From contig NC_092589.1 of the NCBI RefSeq assembly GCF_047663525.1, positions 62,429,501 to 62,493,500 on the forward strand: a DNA stretch of 64,000 nucleotides, in the 5' to 3' direction. Below are positions 14,701-26,925 of this stretch, piece after piece (position 1 is the first letter of the stretch; each line of letters starts with the position of its first letter). The DNA comes from Anas platyrhynchos (taxonomy: Eukaryota; Chordata; Aves; Anseriformes; Anatidae). The notes beneath the pieces were generated by a model that saw nothing but the letters and a program-made list of their open reading frames with translations, ran no database searches and was not told the DNA's origin. Position numbers and translations under genes: made by a program.

Positions 14701-17700
14701 TTTGTTAAAGGTGGTGATAGGCTTGCTAATATGCAGTTAGTCAACTCCTTCCTCCTAGACTTCTGCTTTTCAAATGAGCTAGTCTTCCTCTTAGACTTCT
14801 GCATTTCAAACCAAGCTGGTGAGAAAAAGAAATCAGTAAATTCTTCAACATTCCTTTCTTTGGGTATATTATATTAGAGTACATAATTTTACCTGCAAAA
14901 TCCTTTACTTGTGCAACAAACTGAGGCTGGAGCTTGGATGTATGTACTGCTGAATTAAACTTGTCTGTCCACTTCTGTGTATTCCTCTTAAATTGAACTG
15001 CCTTTGATAGAGAAACGCTTGAGGATTTTTAAAAGCTTTTGCAAAGTCTTTTTTAAACATAGAGCTTTATTTTTCAAGCCTTATTGTTCATTTACAATAA
15101 AACTCTTTTTGGCTTCAAGAAACTTAGTTTTCTGGTCAGTCATGATGAGATTATATAACAGCCTTCAGTCAAGTGGTGTCCTCATTTGAAAAGAGTCTTC
15201 AGCTGTTGTTTAAATGCCTCTTTTGCAGTCAGCTGTGGATGTTTGTCCTAGTGCTGGTTTTGATTGGCTTTTCCCTTGGCATGAGTGCTATCCCAGTATT
15301 TCCAGAGATACTGCAGTGTGCATAGTAAGTAACTGTCTGACACATCTTCCACGTTTCTAACAGTAGGAAGCTCAAGCTGTAATTTCAGAGGTGAATGCAA
15401 AGTAGGTTTTGGTGTGGCCTTTTCCCACTTTTGAGACCAAGGCAGCGAGTAACAATTAAATATTTCCTCTACTCTTTTGTTTTCTGACTGAGCACCCCAA
15501 TAAGGCATGGTCATTATATTTCAAATAAAATTTTGTAAATATGTACATCTGTGCTGCAGGCACAATGAATTGACTTTGTGTCATATGGGATAACCTGGGT
15601 GTGGTTTCATGTACATACGATTTATTTAGTAGCCAGCAACTTTCAATGGGTTTTTGGGCTGCGTTAACATTAACAGCTGCACGTAGAGGAATTGCACTTG
15701 CTCAAAATACAAGGTCTATGATTTAGCTTGGGAACAATGACCTAAAAGGATCTTGATTTACTGCTCCTTTAGAAACAAGGTCTTTTCTTCTTAAAAGCCA
15801 CCTGTCATTGTTTTACACTTGCCATGTGAAATATGGGGACTGAGTGACGGTGTGCTGTTAGCAATCTCCCTCAGAAGACGTAAGAGATGAGAAGTAGCTC
15901 TGCAGTCCTCCAGAGAAACAGGAAAGAAGAAAGTATTGGGTAAACAGTCATGATTCTGGTGTACGCTTTTGCTTGTTAACTGTTCATGTTATGCATATTT
16001 AAAAGAAGGGAGAAGCTTTATAGGAGAAGAATATAGTGAGGTGCAGTGATGTATTGCACTACTCTAACTGGACTGTCTTTCTGCAGTGAGAATGGGTTTG
16101 AAGAAGGTCTGAGTCTGTTGGGGCTGGTGTCAGGGCTCTTCAGTGCCATGTGGTCCCTTGGGTAGGTATACAGTCACCTTTTTATAAGCTAGTAGTGCTT
16201 GCTTGTTCTGCACTATTGCTATGCGAAAGTGTGCTAATTACAAATAGAAGTTGCTCACCGCAGTCGTTGTATTGACCTTCATTCAAGAGGTTCTTGCTGA
16301 ACAGGTGCATAGTGGACATGTGAAAACAAACCTTTTTATCCTAGAAAGGTAATGGCCTCTGACCTTGTCTTCTTTGAAATGCATTGACTTTCTTATCAGA
16401 AAGCTTCAGTGATTAAGTGGATGTTAACTTACACTTCTGTAAGGTCGTTTTGTTGCCAATGGATTTTTTAATTCACAATATAGACAGGGGTGGAGTCTGA
16501 TTTATTTATTTTTTCCTCCTGCATTTGTCCTGGTTAGAATCACCTATTCTCTTTCAACCACAGCTGTTATTTGGGGTTTGTGTTTGCTTAGCTTAGCAGA
16601 GGGTGTCTGAGATTCTTACCCAGTGGTTGTCCTAGAAATGAGTGCAAGATGCTACCTTCTGAGTGACTTCTCTGAGTTGTCCCTCAGTGGGAAAAGAGTC
16701 CCCCTCTTGGCAGTCACTGTCAGGATGTTTTTTTAATCAGTCCTTCTAGTCCTCTGTGGGTTTCAATGGTATGTATTTGCACCATTTTTGTAAGCCAGCT
16801 GAAGCACTAGATGTCCTGTTTATTTGGTGTAGGGTTCAGTACAGATAAATGCAGCATAGTTTTAGCAAAACACAGTTTTCTGCTTCTATTAAACATGGTT
16901 TTATTATGGCTTGTTTCGAGGAAGTCTCTCTAGCTGTACAAAGTTTTGTCCTTTCCTGTAGCAAGTGTTGATATCACGTAAGATCTTTCATAAAGTGACA
17001 ACAGCGGCATAACCTTTCATGGCACTGTTACACAGATGGAGGTGCAGGGATGTTACATAAAGCTCAGCTTTGTAATGACCACAGTAATGAGAACCACATC
17101 TGTTGCAGTGTGCCTTCCTACCTGCCTGTACCCATCAGTCTTCTGTCTTGAAGTGTGGAAGGTTTAAATTTTGAGAGACAAGGGTTTAAATTTCTTTTAT
17201 GGTAGAAACAGTCTGTCTAGACACTTCGTTAGAACATTGTTTTTAACGGAGCCCCTAAGCCATCCTGGATATAGAAAAGAGTGCATTCTGCCCTCTGACA
17301 TGGATCCTATCTCCAGCTGAGGAGGCAACTGAGAGGGTTTATTGGGGCCATGGCAAACAAAGAATTAATACTTACTGTGGATTATAGGCAAGTCAGGTCT
17401 ATGGCAGACAACTTCTTTCTTGGCAGAGAATCAATGCAGGGAGGCCACAAAGTGCAATAAAACTTGTCCACAGAATATAATCTGTGTTTTTTTGTTTGTT
17501 TGTTTGGGATGCCACCACCTCATTTTGATTTGTTGCAGGGCATTTATGGGTCCCACTTTAGGAGGATTTCTAAATGATAAGCTGGGTTTTGAATGGGCCT
17601 CAGCCATCCAAGGAGGATGGGCACTGTTAAGTGTAAGTAATTACAAACATTTTGCTTTTTATACCTATTGTAATTAAGAACTATTGCATAAGTTTGTTGT

Positions 17701-18276
17701 TATTATGATTGTAACTGACTGTTTCCTCAAAGGGTCTTGCAATTGGAATATTCTATATTGCTGAGGCCACAAGACGAAGGTATGCAGAGATATTTTTCTT
17801 TATTTTATTTAAATCAAATCTTTGGAAGTTGTGCTTCCCTTGTTTCTTCACTATCAACCTAACAATGAGCAGTAAAAATATTGCTTACATACTTTGTCTC
17901 TATGCTTTACTAAATCCTCGCTGACCTAAACAGAGACCTGAACCTGGCAATGCCAGTTCTATACAAGCAACAGGACTGTGGCATTAAAGAGCAAACCCTA
18001 CTTGTAGTTCCTCCAGGAGGATATCTGTGAGCTGTGTCTGTAGAAGTGTATGTTTCTGTGCAATCGTAGGGAGCCAAATTAAATGATCCAGGTAGCTTTT
18101 TCCACATTATGTGTGTTTATGTTATAATGTTAGTATTGCATAGAAATATCTAGAGAATATTAAACCTGTTTCTCCCCTACCGTTCTTTTCCTTCTGCAAA
18201 CAGTTCGAGTTCCAGCCTGCAAAATCCTCCTGTTGATAATGAAGAAAGAACTCATCTGTTGGCTAGTGAAACATAG
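2605..18276 (+). CDS. SLC18B1: SLC18B1, vesicular polyamine transporter (MFS), 14 exons
   Basis: Coding exons: 2605-2641, 2860-2999, 4734-4829, 6406-6479, 7261-7408, 9632-9788, 11352-11488, 13134-13235, 13887-13978, 15229-15324, 16087-16161, 17539-17632, 17733-17779, 18204-18276. All junctions are GT-AG and phases agree, giving 1368 nt and 455 aa; human SLC18B1 is about the same length. The family is a proton-coupled major facilitator that loads spermine and spermidine into secretory vesicles. Visible features: hydrophobic segments consistent with 12 TM helices; a loop 2-3 motif (GNYLTQIGAKF, from about residue 89); the TM5 motif GPPLGG (179-184) and its echo GPTLGG in TM11; a second loop motif GLISDK in exon 8. 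The tail ends EERTHLLASET. The start sits in a strong Kozak context (CGCCATGG) and matches the human N-terminal length. The exon 2 acceptor could instead be at 2878, 18 nt downstream and in frame. Confidence 0.96.
3893..4345 (-). mobile_element. CR1 LINE 3' fragment, SLC18B1 intron 2
   Basis: On the + strand this begins with the reversed CR1 3' tip (TCACAGAATATCACTA), then the typical antisense CR1 text including the 'gggacccacaacgatcattg' region and 'ccaagtgctttttgaactc'. It is 5'-truncated and closely resembles the opposite-strand copy at 56.2-57.0 kb. Open frames across it are CR1 shadows. Confidence 0.85.
9237..9276. repeat. Perfect-arm inverted repeat in SLC18B1 intron 5
   Basis: The arms ATCATCTCTC and GAGAGATGAT are complementary, and an inner pair (TCCCAC / GTGGGA) extends the stem around a short loop. 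This would fold as a hairpin in RNA or DNA. No function is known. Confidence 0.6.
14101..14160. repeat. T/TTTG-rich simple repeat
   Basis: Irregular run of TTTG and TTTTG units within SLC18B1 intron 9. Confidence 0.7.
14229..14285 (+). mobile_element. Truncated LTR head, SLC18B1 intron 9
   Basis: This starts TGTCCTGGTTTCAGTTAGAA and continues through 'ttcttcctagtagctggtgg'. It matches the reverse complement of the right end of the LTR at 49.3-49.9 kb, with substitutions. Similarity fades after about 57 bp, so it is an old, truncated fragment of the same LTR family in the opposite orientation. Confidence 0.7.
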
Positions 18277-18980
18277 CCAGAAATTATTTTGGTTCTCCAT
18301 TTACTGTTGTGGTTTAACTTCGTGTCTGAGATGAGTGGACTTTAACAGTGTTTCGTTATTCTGGAGACGTGATACACCTAGTGAACAGCCAGTTGTGGTT
18401 TACTTGGAGCTGCATCACTGTTTTGAAACACTAAACAATGACTGCCTTTCTTTTGGAGGTCCTCGTGTGGATTGGTTGCACTGATGAGTAACCCTCAGCT
18501 GTTGGCCTCTTTAATTGTATTCCATATGCAGTGTACCACTGTATGTGAAGAGGTGCATTTTCAAATGTCTGGCTTCTGTGCATTATTCTTGGATAAAGCT
18601 ACTATTTTGCTACTGTGATTTTTCTATATTTTTTAGAAGAAAGGTTATCTTGTAATACTTTAACTGATACATAAAATGTTGAGACAGCATTTGAAATGAC
18701 AAAGCACTTAAGCACAATACTGTTTTCAATAAAGCAACTTTTTTCCTAAGTTTTGTGAATTTTCTTGGAAAGGAACAGTCTTTGTGTACCAGCAGTTGCA
18801 TTGTATGAGTGTCTGAAAATGGGAAGCAAAGGTAATGAAGAGAAGACATAGCATCTCCACACAGAACTGATTTTCAGTCTTGAAGGAGACAGTGCACTGT
18901 GTGTGTGTGTATGTACAAACATGGTCGTATTATATACGAAGACTTAGTTTGGTCTGCGAGAGATCCGTTTTGCTAATAAA
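18277..18980 (+). other. SLC18B1 3' UTR region
   Basis: Non-coding sequence after the stop codon. Candidate AATAAA polyadenylation signals lie at 18728-18733 and 18975-18980, which would give a 3' UTR of roughly 0.47 or 0.72 kb. A short GT repeat occurs near 18899-18912. Confidence 0.6.
18728..18733 (+). terminator. Polyadenylation signal AATAAA for SLC18B1
   Basis: Canonical hexamer about 450 nt after the stop codon, following an AT-rich 3' UTR. A second hexamer at 18975-18980 is an alternative. Confidence 0.55.
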
Positions 18981-19829
18981 TGCCATCTGGAATATTTGTA
19001 CTAAATGACTCTGCAACAGTAAATCTATGAGAAGTTAGGGCTACTATTTCCCAACAGAGGAAAAAAAAATATCTGCCCTTCCTCTAGATGCTTAGCACAA
19101 AAATTTTCTCTGATAGCTGGCTGAACTGTGAAGCATTAGGGTGCAAAGAGCAACCTTCCTCTAGGAACATCCTGGCAGTAGCTCTGTTTCCTTTTGTATC
19201 CTTTTTGAGATCCAGAGTGTACTGCTCAGCCTAGTATAAAATGCCAGTCCTGCGCGTGCTGACGGTGAGGCAGGTACGAAGGAGCTGAGAGAACCAGTGG
19301 AAAATGCCAAGTGCATAAGGTGCAAAGCTGTAGAAATGAGCTTCATTAGCTCTGCTGTGGAATTACTTGTTTACTTACCTGATCTGTGCTGCTAGGACTT
19401 AAGTGGCAGGAATTACCAGAACATAAATATCAATGAAATTAACGAGCTGTCCTGCAACTTGTGAGCTTTGCCAGCAGTCCACTAGAAATTGGTCAGGCTT
19501 AACTAACTGCTCTGGCACTACATTTTCTCTTCCTTCTTTCACGTATACAGTGGAGGTAAAAACCTGAATTGGGATCCTGTTTTCCAGATTCGTTCTTCAG
19601 ATCAACTAATTCACAAGCATGGTCTCCTGCCATGATGGTCTAGGGGTCCAGAAACCCTGGTTAAAGGAGAACAGGGGGGTCTCCTATGGGAGACTGAGCA
19701 CTCCCACAGCCCGTGCTGTGCCTGTCTCATCTGATGGCAGGTCTCAATACCCAGTTTGCTTTGCTAACAGCTGCACGGTCTGTGAAGCTGTGAATAAGTG
19801 CTGGGTATAGCCACACAGCTAGATCCAAG
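18981..19829. other. Intergenic between SLC18B1 and vanin A
   Basis: Ordinary non-coding sequence with no repeat family that I recognise. Short open frames near 19.6-20.1 kb have no family resemblance and partly overlap the vanin A upstream region. Confidence 0.5.
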
Positions 19830-20275
19830 CAGCCCTGAGCCACTGCGGTGCCCATGCAGCAGCACCGGCCTCAGGGCCAGTCCCCAGCTGCACCCTACAG
19901 TTTGCCCAGCAATGTCTGTGCTGAGATTTCCCAAACTCCTCTGGCTTTCTTCCTCCTGTGACCTGGACTTGCCTTCAACTTATTTCAGTAATGCCGGGCC
20001 TGAACACTCGGTGAATCTGGCCGGCAATGCGTTTCTTCAGCTGCAGCACAGCGGCGACTTCTCTGTCGGTGGTGTAACCATGGGGCAGGATTGCTCAATG
20101 CCTGTGGCTCTCTGGCCTTTGATGTTTGAGTCTTTGGGGACACCGTGATTGCATCGCATGGTGTCAGCTTTCTGTCGCTCCGGGGAATTCCCAGGTTTCT
20201 GCAAGACTTTCCCTATTAAAGTCCCCTGGTTTTGCTCCCCCTGTCCTCCTCTTGGGTGACTTCCAGACTTCAGGT
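19830..20275 (+). promoter_or_regulatory. Vanin A promoter and 5' UTR
   Basis: This block recurs upstream of the relic at 42.6-43.1 kb, including a conserved stretch beginning 'taatgccgggcctgaacact'. Close to the gene it contains a palindromic NF-kappaB-type site and a TATA-like element (TATTAAA, 20214-20220) about 56 nt before the ATG. The arrangement suggests a start of transcription near 20245, which is inference. Confidence 0.6.
20182..20192. promoter_or_regulatory. NF-kappaB consensus site (GGGGAATTCCC)
   Basis: An exact palindromic match to the kappaB consensus GGGRNWYYCC lies about 20 bp upstream of the TATA-like box of vanin A. The duplicated relic promoter has GGAGAATTCCC at the same place. 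Use of the site is inferred from sequence only. Confidence 0.5.
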
Positions 20276-23200
20276 ATGGGGTTTTTGAGAGCTCGTGCCT
20301 CTGCTGTGGTTTTGGTGCTGTCTGCTCTTGAGGCCTGGGCCCTGGACAGCTACATTGCAGCCGTCTATGAGCACAGTGTGCTCTTGTCAGAGGACACTGA
20401 AAAACCTACTTCTCCTGAGGAGGCTTTGATGCTGATGGACAGAAACATGGATGTTTTGGAAGTGGCCATCAAAGAAGCAGCCAGACAGGTATTATGACCT
20501 AGAGACATGGCTTTGTTAAATGTTCATCATTGATACGGGGGGGGAGGGAAACATTCTTTGTTTTTGTATGTTGGTACTAGGGTGCCCACATCGTTGTGAC
20601 TCCTGAAGATGGCATTTATGGCTGGGTGTTCACAAGGGAGACGATATACCCTTATCTTGAAGGTATTCCAGACCCACAGGTGGACTGGATTCCATGTGCT
20701 GATCCTGAAAGGTATTGTCTCTGCTGTGCGAGGGGGAATGGTCCGGTGGGAAAAGCAGCTATGTTTAGCAGTGCTAATGGTCCAAGACATTTAAAATTAT
20801 ACACAACTGCTGTGCGAGGAAGGCAGGTTAGACATTGTATAGTTGCCATCAGTAGCTTCAGACAGCTTCCTTTGTCGTTTTTCTCCACAGGTCTTTCTCA
20901 CTTTAATTCTTTTGGGTTTTTGGTAGTATACTTATGAAAGCCAAGATTTATTTAAAAGTAAAATAAATAAATAAAACAACAAACAAATAAAAAGGCTTGC
21001 AGATTTTACTATTTCATAATGCATTCCATGCATGCTGTAGAACGTTTCTGTGATTCTATGTTTGAGATTTAGGAACATTACAAATATTTGTGAATAAAAT
21101 AACTGCTACTATTCAAAGCTTATTCTGCACTATTTTAGATTTATATTTTTTTAATCTTGACCCTAAGTGAACAAGAAGTATGACATGGTGGCCTTTTTAT
21201 TCTGTTAACGTATTTTATTTCCATCAAATTAAAGCATAATCAGTTCTTCTTAACATCACAGCATTGGAAAGGGGAGGAAGGCAAAGTTTTATTTTCCTTA
21301 ATAAATCACACCATTTTTTGAGACTTATGAGGAGCAACTGAGGAAATTGGGGTTGTTTAGTCTGGAGAAGAGGAGGCTGACCGGAGACCTCATCGCTCTC
21401 TACAACTGCCTGAAAAGAGTTTACAGTGCGGATGGTGACACTCTTGAACATGAGGAAGCAGCCTCAGATTCCAGCAGGGGAGGTTTAGACTGGTCATTAG
21501 GAAGAATTTCTCCACAGAGTGGGTGCTTAGGCATTGGATCAGTCTGCCCAGGGAAGTGGTGGCCCCCCCATCCCTGGTGGTATTTAAGAGATGTGCAGAC
21601 ATGGCACTGAGGGACTTGGTTTAGTGATGGGACTCACCAGATGTCCTGGATGATCCAAAAGTTTTTTTTCCAACCTAGATGGTTTCATGATTCTGTGATA
21701 TGGTGAAAGGTAATGGAACACAATGCAGAAGAAACAAATCCTGAGCAATGTCAAGATGGCAGCTGAATCAAGAAGTGGAGCAGAATGCTGAGATTAGCCC
21801 TTATGTCGCTGTCACATCAGTGCTCTGCTGCACAACAGCAGCAGAAGGGAGAATTAGAGGGTGCAAAGATTTGCTTTCACTGTGAGGAAACTGCTGTGTT
21901 CCTCAGTTTTTTGACGTGAGATGAAGCCAGAGTTTCAGCATCCTAAATTTTGAAACAAAAACACTGTGTCCTGTTTAATAACAGAAAACAACTATATTGT
22001 ATTAGGAGTACCTTACTTAAACCTACTGTTGTGATCTGTAGCCTTATTTTTGGCGTTTATACCAATTCACTGGTTTTGACGCCTTATTTCCTTCCTTACC
22101 TGCTGCTTAGATTTGCTCCTTCACCAGTGCAGAAAAGACTGAGCTGCCTGGCAAGGAATAACTCCATCTATGTGGTTGCAAATATGGGAGACAAGAAGCC
22201 GTGTAATTCCAGTGACCCAAGGTGCCCAGCTGATGGTCACTACCAGTACAATACCAACGTTGTCTTTGATTCAGAAGGGAAACTGGTGGCTCGTTATCAC
22301 AAGGTAAGACAATTCTACAAAGTTTAGGAAGCATATGATCCATGGGCGATTGAAGATTTGGAACAAAGGCTACTTCCCAGGCTTATGTGTATTTGTACAT
22401 AGAGTCGTTATTTAGCGGGTTTCACATGTGAGTAAAAGTCACTGCCTTAAGATACCTTCACTCCTGCTATTCTGAAATTAATAGAAATTAATTAAATGAA
22501 ATTAATTAAACTCAGACCTCTGTTTTTACTGTTTCTCAGTAGGAAGTGACACATGAAATATTAAAACTTAAACATCCTAAATTCTTGCTAACTAAATACA
22601 AATCCCCTTCGCTGGTGTAAATCAGAACCACAAATATTTGTGCTTAACTACTCTTACAATGGTAAGAATTCTTTTAAAAATTAAGTAGTAACATGTCCAC
22701 AAAATATATTCTCCATTATTTGTATTTAAGTGAATAAGTATTGTAATGAATATTATTCTGAATCAAATAATTTGATTTCTAATGTTTTGTTTTTGTTTTC
22801 TCATTTCTTTCTTTCCACAAACAGTATAACCTTTTTGTGACAGAGAAACAATTTAATTATCCCAAGTATCCAGAATTTGTGACTTTCAATACATCCTTTG
22901 GATATTTCGGCATTTTTACTTGTGCAGACATACTCTTTCATGACCCAGCTGTGGTCCTGGCAAGCAGATTTCAGGTTGACACAATTCTATTCCCAACTGC
23001 TTGGGTTAATACTCTTCCACTTCTGTCGGCTGTCCAGTTTCACTCAGCATGGGCTATGGGAATGGGTGTCAACTTTCTTTCGGCAAATACACGTAACTCC
23101 ACTTTAGATATGACAGGTAATGTGATACTGGTCTAATTGACCGTGTTCATTTGGATAACATTATATTTATTATATCTACATAGTCCATTTGACCTGGGCT

Positions 23201-26085
23201 GAAATACCCATAAGCTTTAGGCATGCATGTGTATGCCAACAAGATTATCACAGAATCATTGAATGGCTCAGGTTGGAAGAGACCTTAAAGATCATCTAGT
23301 TCAAACCCCCCTGCCAGGGGCAGGGACGCCACCCATGAGATCAGGTTGTGCAGGGCCTCATCTAACCTGGTCTTGAACACATCCAGGGATGGGGAATCCA
23401 CAACCTCTCTGGACAATTTGTGCCAGTGCCTCACCGCCTTCTGAGTGGATTAGGACAATAGAACTTGTACAGATAAAGAGGAAATCAAAATATGATAAGT
23501 AAGAGCTCAGAAATGTTTTAAGATAGCTGGAACACCTTTAGTTTGTTAAATGCGTAGTTCTGAGATTTAACGCGTGTGATTCTACATCTTCTGACCCAGA
23601 CCTTGGTGTTATCTGTGTTTTGTTAGTGCGAACGGCCAAACTCTTTTCCTCCACTAGGTGGAAGCCTAGTGCTGAGAAATGCTCTTGTAAGTCTTGCAAA
23701 TATTGCTTCTGGACTGGTGATCTTGTGAAGTTTGCAATGTATAGTTTTACTGAACAGATGGTAGAAGTCAAGCGCAAATTTAATGCTAGTTGTTAATTCT
23801 AACAAGTGAGAGAAATATGCTGGTGTTGCTGAAAAGCATCTTCGAACTTTGCTTTCCAAATGAAAGCAAATATGGGCCATTACTGTTGTCAGTCATTGAT
23901 GATCCTAAGATAGATCATTCGTATTCTTTATGGATAGGTTTTATTCTGGGATTTAAAGATGCACCTGTGTAAATAACTTGCATAGAAGTGTGACTTTTGG
24001 TGATTTCTTTTCCTCACAGGATTGTTTTGAATTGACAGCGTTACAATTCACTTTAATCAGAAATACTGATTTCTGATGAAATGATTTCCTCTCTTCACGA
24101 GGAATATGTATTTTCAACCTCTTAAATCCTGTATAACAGCATAGTGCACTAATCTTGTCATTTACAAGAAACATCAGAGTTTGGTCTACATTCTGCTGAT
24201 TGCAAAAAGCATTAGATCAGGATTGTAGTGTATGAAGGCTTAATTTAGTTTCAGAAGAGTCTGGTAAACATTAGAATAAAGTCTGGCACATGTTCAGTTA
24301 GTGAAGACTGCTTCCTTGTACCATAAACACTTGCTTTCAGATTGCTTCCTGGTTTTGTGTGTTTGCAGGGAGTGGTATTTATGCCCCAGATGGTCCAAGA
24401 ACATATTATTATAATACTGAAACAGAAAATGGTCACCTACTTGTGAAAGAGCTGAGTTCACATCCACGTCGGTCTCCTGGCTATCCTCCTGCCGTTAACT
24501 GGAAGTTGTATGCCAGCAGTATCAAATGGCTTCCATCAAATGACCACTATTTCAGTGGTGTCATTTATCATGATCTCTTCTCTTTCACTGAACTCACTGA
24601 ACCTGAGGGAAATCGTGCTATTTGCCAGAAGGACCTCTGTTGCCACCTGAGTTACAAGATGACAGAGAAGCAGAAAGATGACATTTATGTTCTAGGTGCC
24701 TTTGATGGACTACATGTTGTTGAAGGAGAGTATTATCTGCAGGTAAAGGTTTTCTATTCTTATTTGGACAGGCTAGAATGTTCTTTTTGCTGCCCCTTTG
24801 CATTTGTCCCATATTTGATTGAGGTGGTTCAGAAGGAAGCATTTTTATGCCCCTCTCAAAACATTTGTTTTCTTCATGAGGTATTTTGACTTTGTTACTG
24901 ACGTTGATCCTGCCTTTCTGTGTATATTATAAATTATGAAAATCCAGACTGAGTTGTCTCCTATGCTCTAACACTTCAAGGTTTCCATATATGTGTACAA
25001 AAGGGAGAGAAGATGTAAGAGATCTCAGTGTCTTCATAGGGATGCTCATGTCACAAAAGAGAGACGTGGATTTTGCCATTGTGCTGATGGTATTCTCTAA
25101 TGTGCAATTATCTTACAAAATGAAGAAACTAAATTACAGATATAACCTTTGCATCCAAATGGCTTGTCAGTATATTTGTCAGGTTCTTTTAAGTTTTGCA
25201 GTTAGACTTTTTGTTAATATTATATCTTGTCTGCTTCTTTCTAATTAACTGTAATTTTGATCATAATTTCAATCAAAATATTAAAAATCCAACTCCTGAT
25301 TTTTTGAAAGCTTACTGGTACTTTGATTTTTCTATATCCTCTCACCACAGGTATGCACACTGCTCAAGTGTAGGAGCACAGACCTGAGCACGTGTGGACA
25401 GCCGGTGGAGACTGCACAGACCAAGTTTGACATGTTCTCCCTCAGCGGCACGTTTGGCACTAACTATGTCTTTCCAGAGATCTTGTATAGTGGAGTGCAG
25501 CTGGCCCCTGGGGAATTTGAGGTACTAAGATACCATTGGGAGTTATCAGCCCTGTAAAACAAATAGTTAAAAAGCCACTGTGAGACATGGAAGCAACTTG
25601 GGAGATATCACTGTCCTCAGTTTCAGTAATTGGCCTGAGTACAGCAACTGCATTTCACAATTCTCTTATCACTTGAACAAATAACTGGAACTCTTATGGG
25701 CTGTCAGGAAATTCCCAGATCCGCCCATATTTACCCCCAGTTCTCCTAGAGTAAAATCTTTCCCAAGACAGAATTGGAATGGCCTCAAACACGGTAGCTC
25801 CATGTAAAAGACTCATATATGCCTTGCTTTGTCTTTTTTCTAAGACTTCTCTCAACTTTTTTCTAAGACTTCTCTCAACAATCATCAATGAATGTTACTT
25901 TGTGCTTGTCATACAATAATATTACTTTGTTTATGTTCCCGTTTACTGTACTTTTCCATAACTAGGTACTAAGTGATGGACGTGTGATAAGCCGGACTGG
26001 TACATCTGAGCCAGTTTTGAGTATAACGCTCTTCGGGAGATGGTATGAAAAGGACCCCCCACACACAGAGCGAGCTTCACCATGA
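20276..26085 (+). CDS. VNN1-like: Vanin copy A, pantetheinase, 7 exons
   Basis: Exons: 20276-20488, 20581-20711, 22111-22303, 22825-23116, 24369-24742, 25351-25521, 25966-26085; all GT-AG, 497 aa. Vanins are extracellular nitrilase-superfamily amidohydrolases (EC 3.5.1.92) that split pantetheine into pantothenate and cysteamine. A signal peptide covers about residues 1-22 (hydrophobic core [13 protein letters not shown]). The catalytic triad is intact: E80 in VVTPED, K179 in ARYHK at the end of exon 3, and C212 in [10 protein letters not shown]. The base next to the nucleophile is unusual: copies B and C have FTCFD, this copy FTCAD. Sequons NNS (131) and NSS (147) are present. The C-terminus ends about 13 residues after EKD with no hydrophobic GPI signal, so the enzyme is probably secreted. 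It is nearest to SLC18B1. Orthology to a particular mammalian VNN number cannot be assigned. Confidence 0.93.
20955..20993. repeat. AAAT/AAAC simple repeat in vanin A intron 2
   Basis: Run of AAAT units passing into AAC/AAAC units. Confidence 0.7.
21322..21700 (+). mobile_element. CR1 LINE 3' fragment, vanin A intron 2
   Basis: This begins near 'ggagcaactgaggaaattgg', contains the typical CR1 block 'tctggagaagaggaggctga', and ends with the 3' tip 'ttcatgattctgtg'. It is 5'-truncated and in the same orientation as the gene. Confidence 0.85.
23249..23450 (-). mobile_element. CR1 LINE 3' fragment, vanin A intron 4
   Basis: The + strand starts with the reversed tip 'tcacagaatcattgaatggc' and continues with antisense CR1 text ('ggttggaagagaccttaaag', 'cttgaacacatccagggatg'). 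It is 5'-truncated. Confidence 0.85.
25833..25878. repeat. Perfect 23-bp tandem duplication, vanin A intron 6
   Basis: Two adjacent copies of the unit that starts CTTTTTTCTAAGACTTCT and ends CTCAA. The lack of differences suggests a recent event. Confidence 0.8.
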
Positions 26086-26261
26086 TTTCACTGCAGATGC
26101 TTTAAGATCTTATCTGCTTGTTTCTAATTAATCATAATATTAGTTAATCGTAACATTAATGTTAATGCTAATACACATAATTGTAATGGCGTTCTGTTTC
26201 TCAGGTTGCACTAACAACATAGCCATTGCACATTGATTTGTTTACTTAATTTCGCAACAAA

Positions 26262-26267
26262 AATAAA
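26262..26267 (+). terminator. Polyadenylation signal AATAAA for vanin A
   Basis: Hexamer about 180 nt after the stop codon. A second AATAAA lies at 26363-26368, just before a CR1 fragment. Confidence 0.55.
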
Positions 26268-26384
26268 TTACTCTGCTAGACAGTTCTGTATCTGTTTTTA
26301 TACGATAGCTTTGGATTGTCATAGGCTTGACCTTTATCCCACTGGGAACAAGAGACATAGAAAATAAAGTCCACTGGCTTTAGT

Positions 26385-26925
26385 GGTATGGGATACAGAC
26401 CCATAGTAAAGAGGATTTTGAACTGTTCAGGACACTGGTAGGGAGGGTCCCTTGTGAGTCAGTCCTGAAGGGCAAAGGGGTCCAGGAAGGCTGGATGCTC
26501 CTCAAGAAGGAAGTCTTCAAGGCACATGAGATGGCTGTCCTCATGTGCTGTAAGATGAGCTGGTGGGGAAGAAGACTGACAAGACTGAACGGAGAGAGTA
26601 CGAGGAAGTTGCTAGCATGTGCAGGGACAAAATCAGGAAGGCTAAAGCCAGACATGGGCTCAACCTACCACTGTTTTTACAAATATATTATTATTATATT
26701 ATTATTATACAAAAAACATTTTTACAAATATATTAACAGTAAGAGGAGGGCCAAGGAGAATCTCTATCCCTCACTGGATGCAGTGGGGAACATGACTACT
26801 GAGGATAAGGAAAAGGCTGAGGTTCTCAATGCCATCTTTACATCTGTCTTTAATAGTCAGACCACTTATCCTTGGGGTACTCAGCCTCCTGACCTGTCTG
26901 CAGTGGGGAGTAAAACAAACCCCCC
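26385..26925 (+). mobile_element. CR1 LINE ORF2 fragment
   Basis: CR1-like text with the block 'ggaagaagactgacaagact' and, after an ATT-rich insertion near 26688-26735, 'ggccaaggagaatctctatc' and 'gaggataaggaaaaggctga'. The latter is homologous to the start of the CR1 at 28.8 kb, so these are two separate copies. It lacks the reverse transcriptase core and 3' end. The open frame across it is an element remnant. Confidence 0.75.

Noticed and set aside
24359-24889. 176-codon open frame as a separate gene
   Set aside because: It is vanin A exon 5 with intron read-through; the same holds for the 196-codon frame at 36727-37317.
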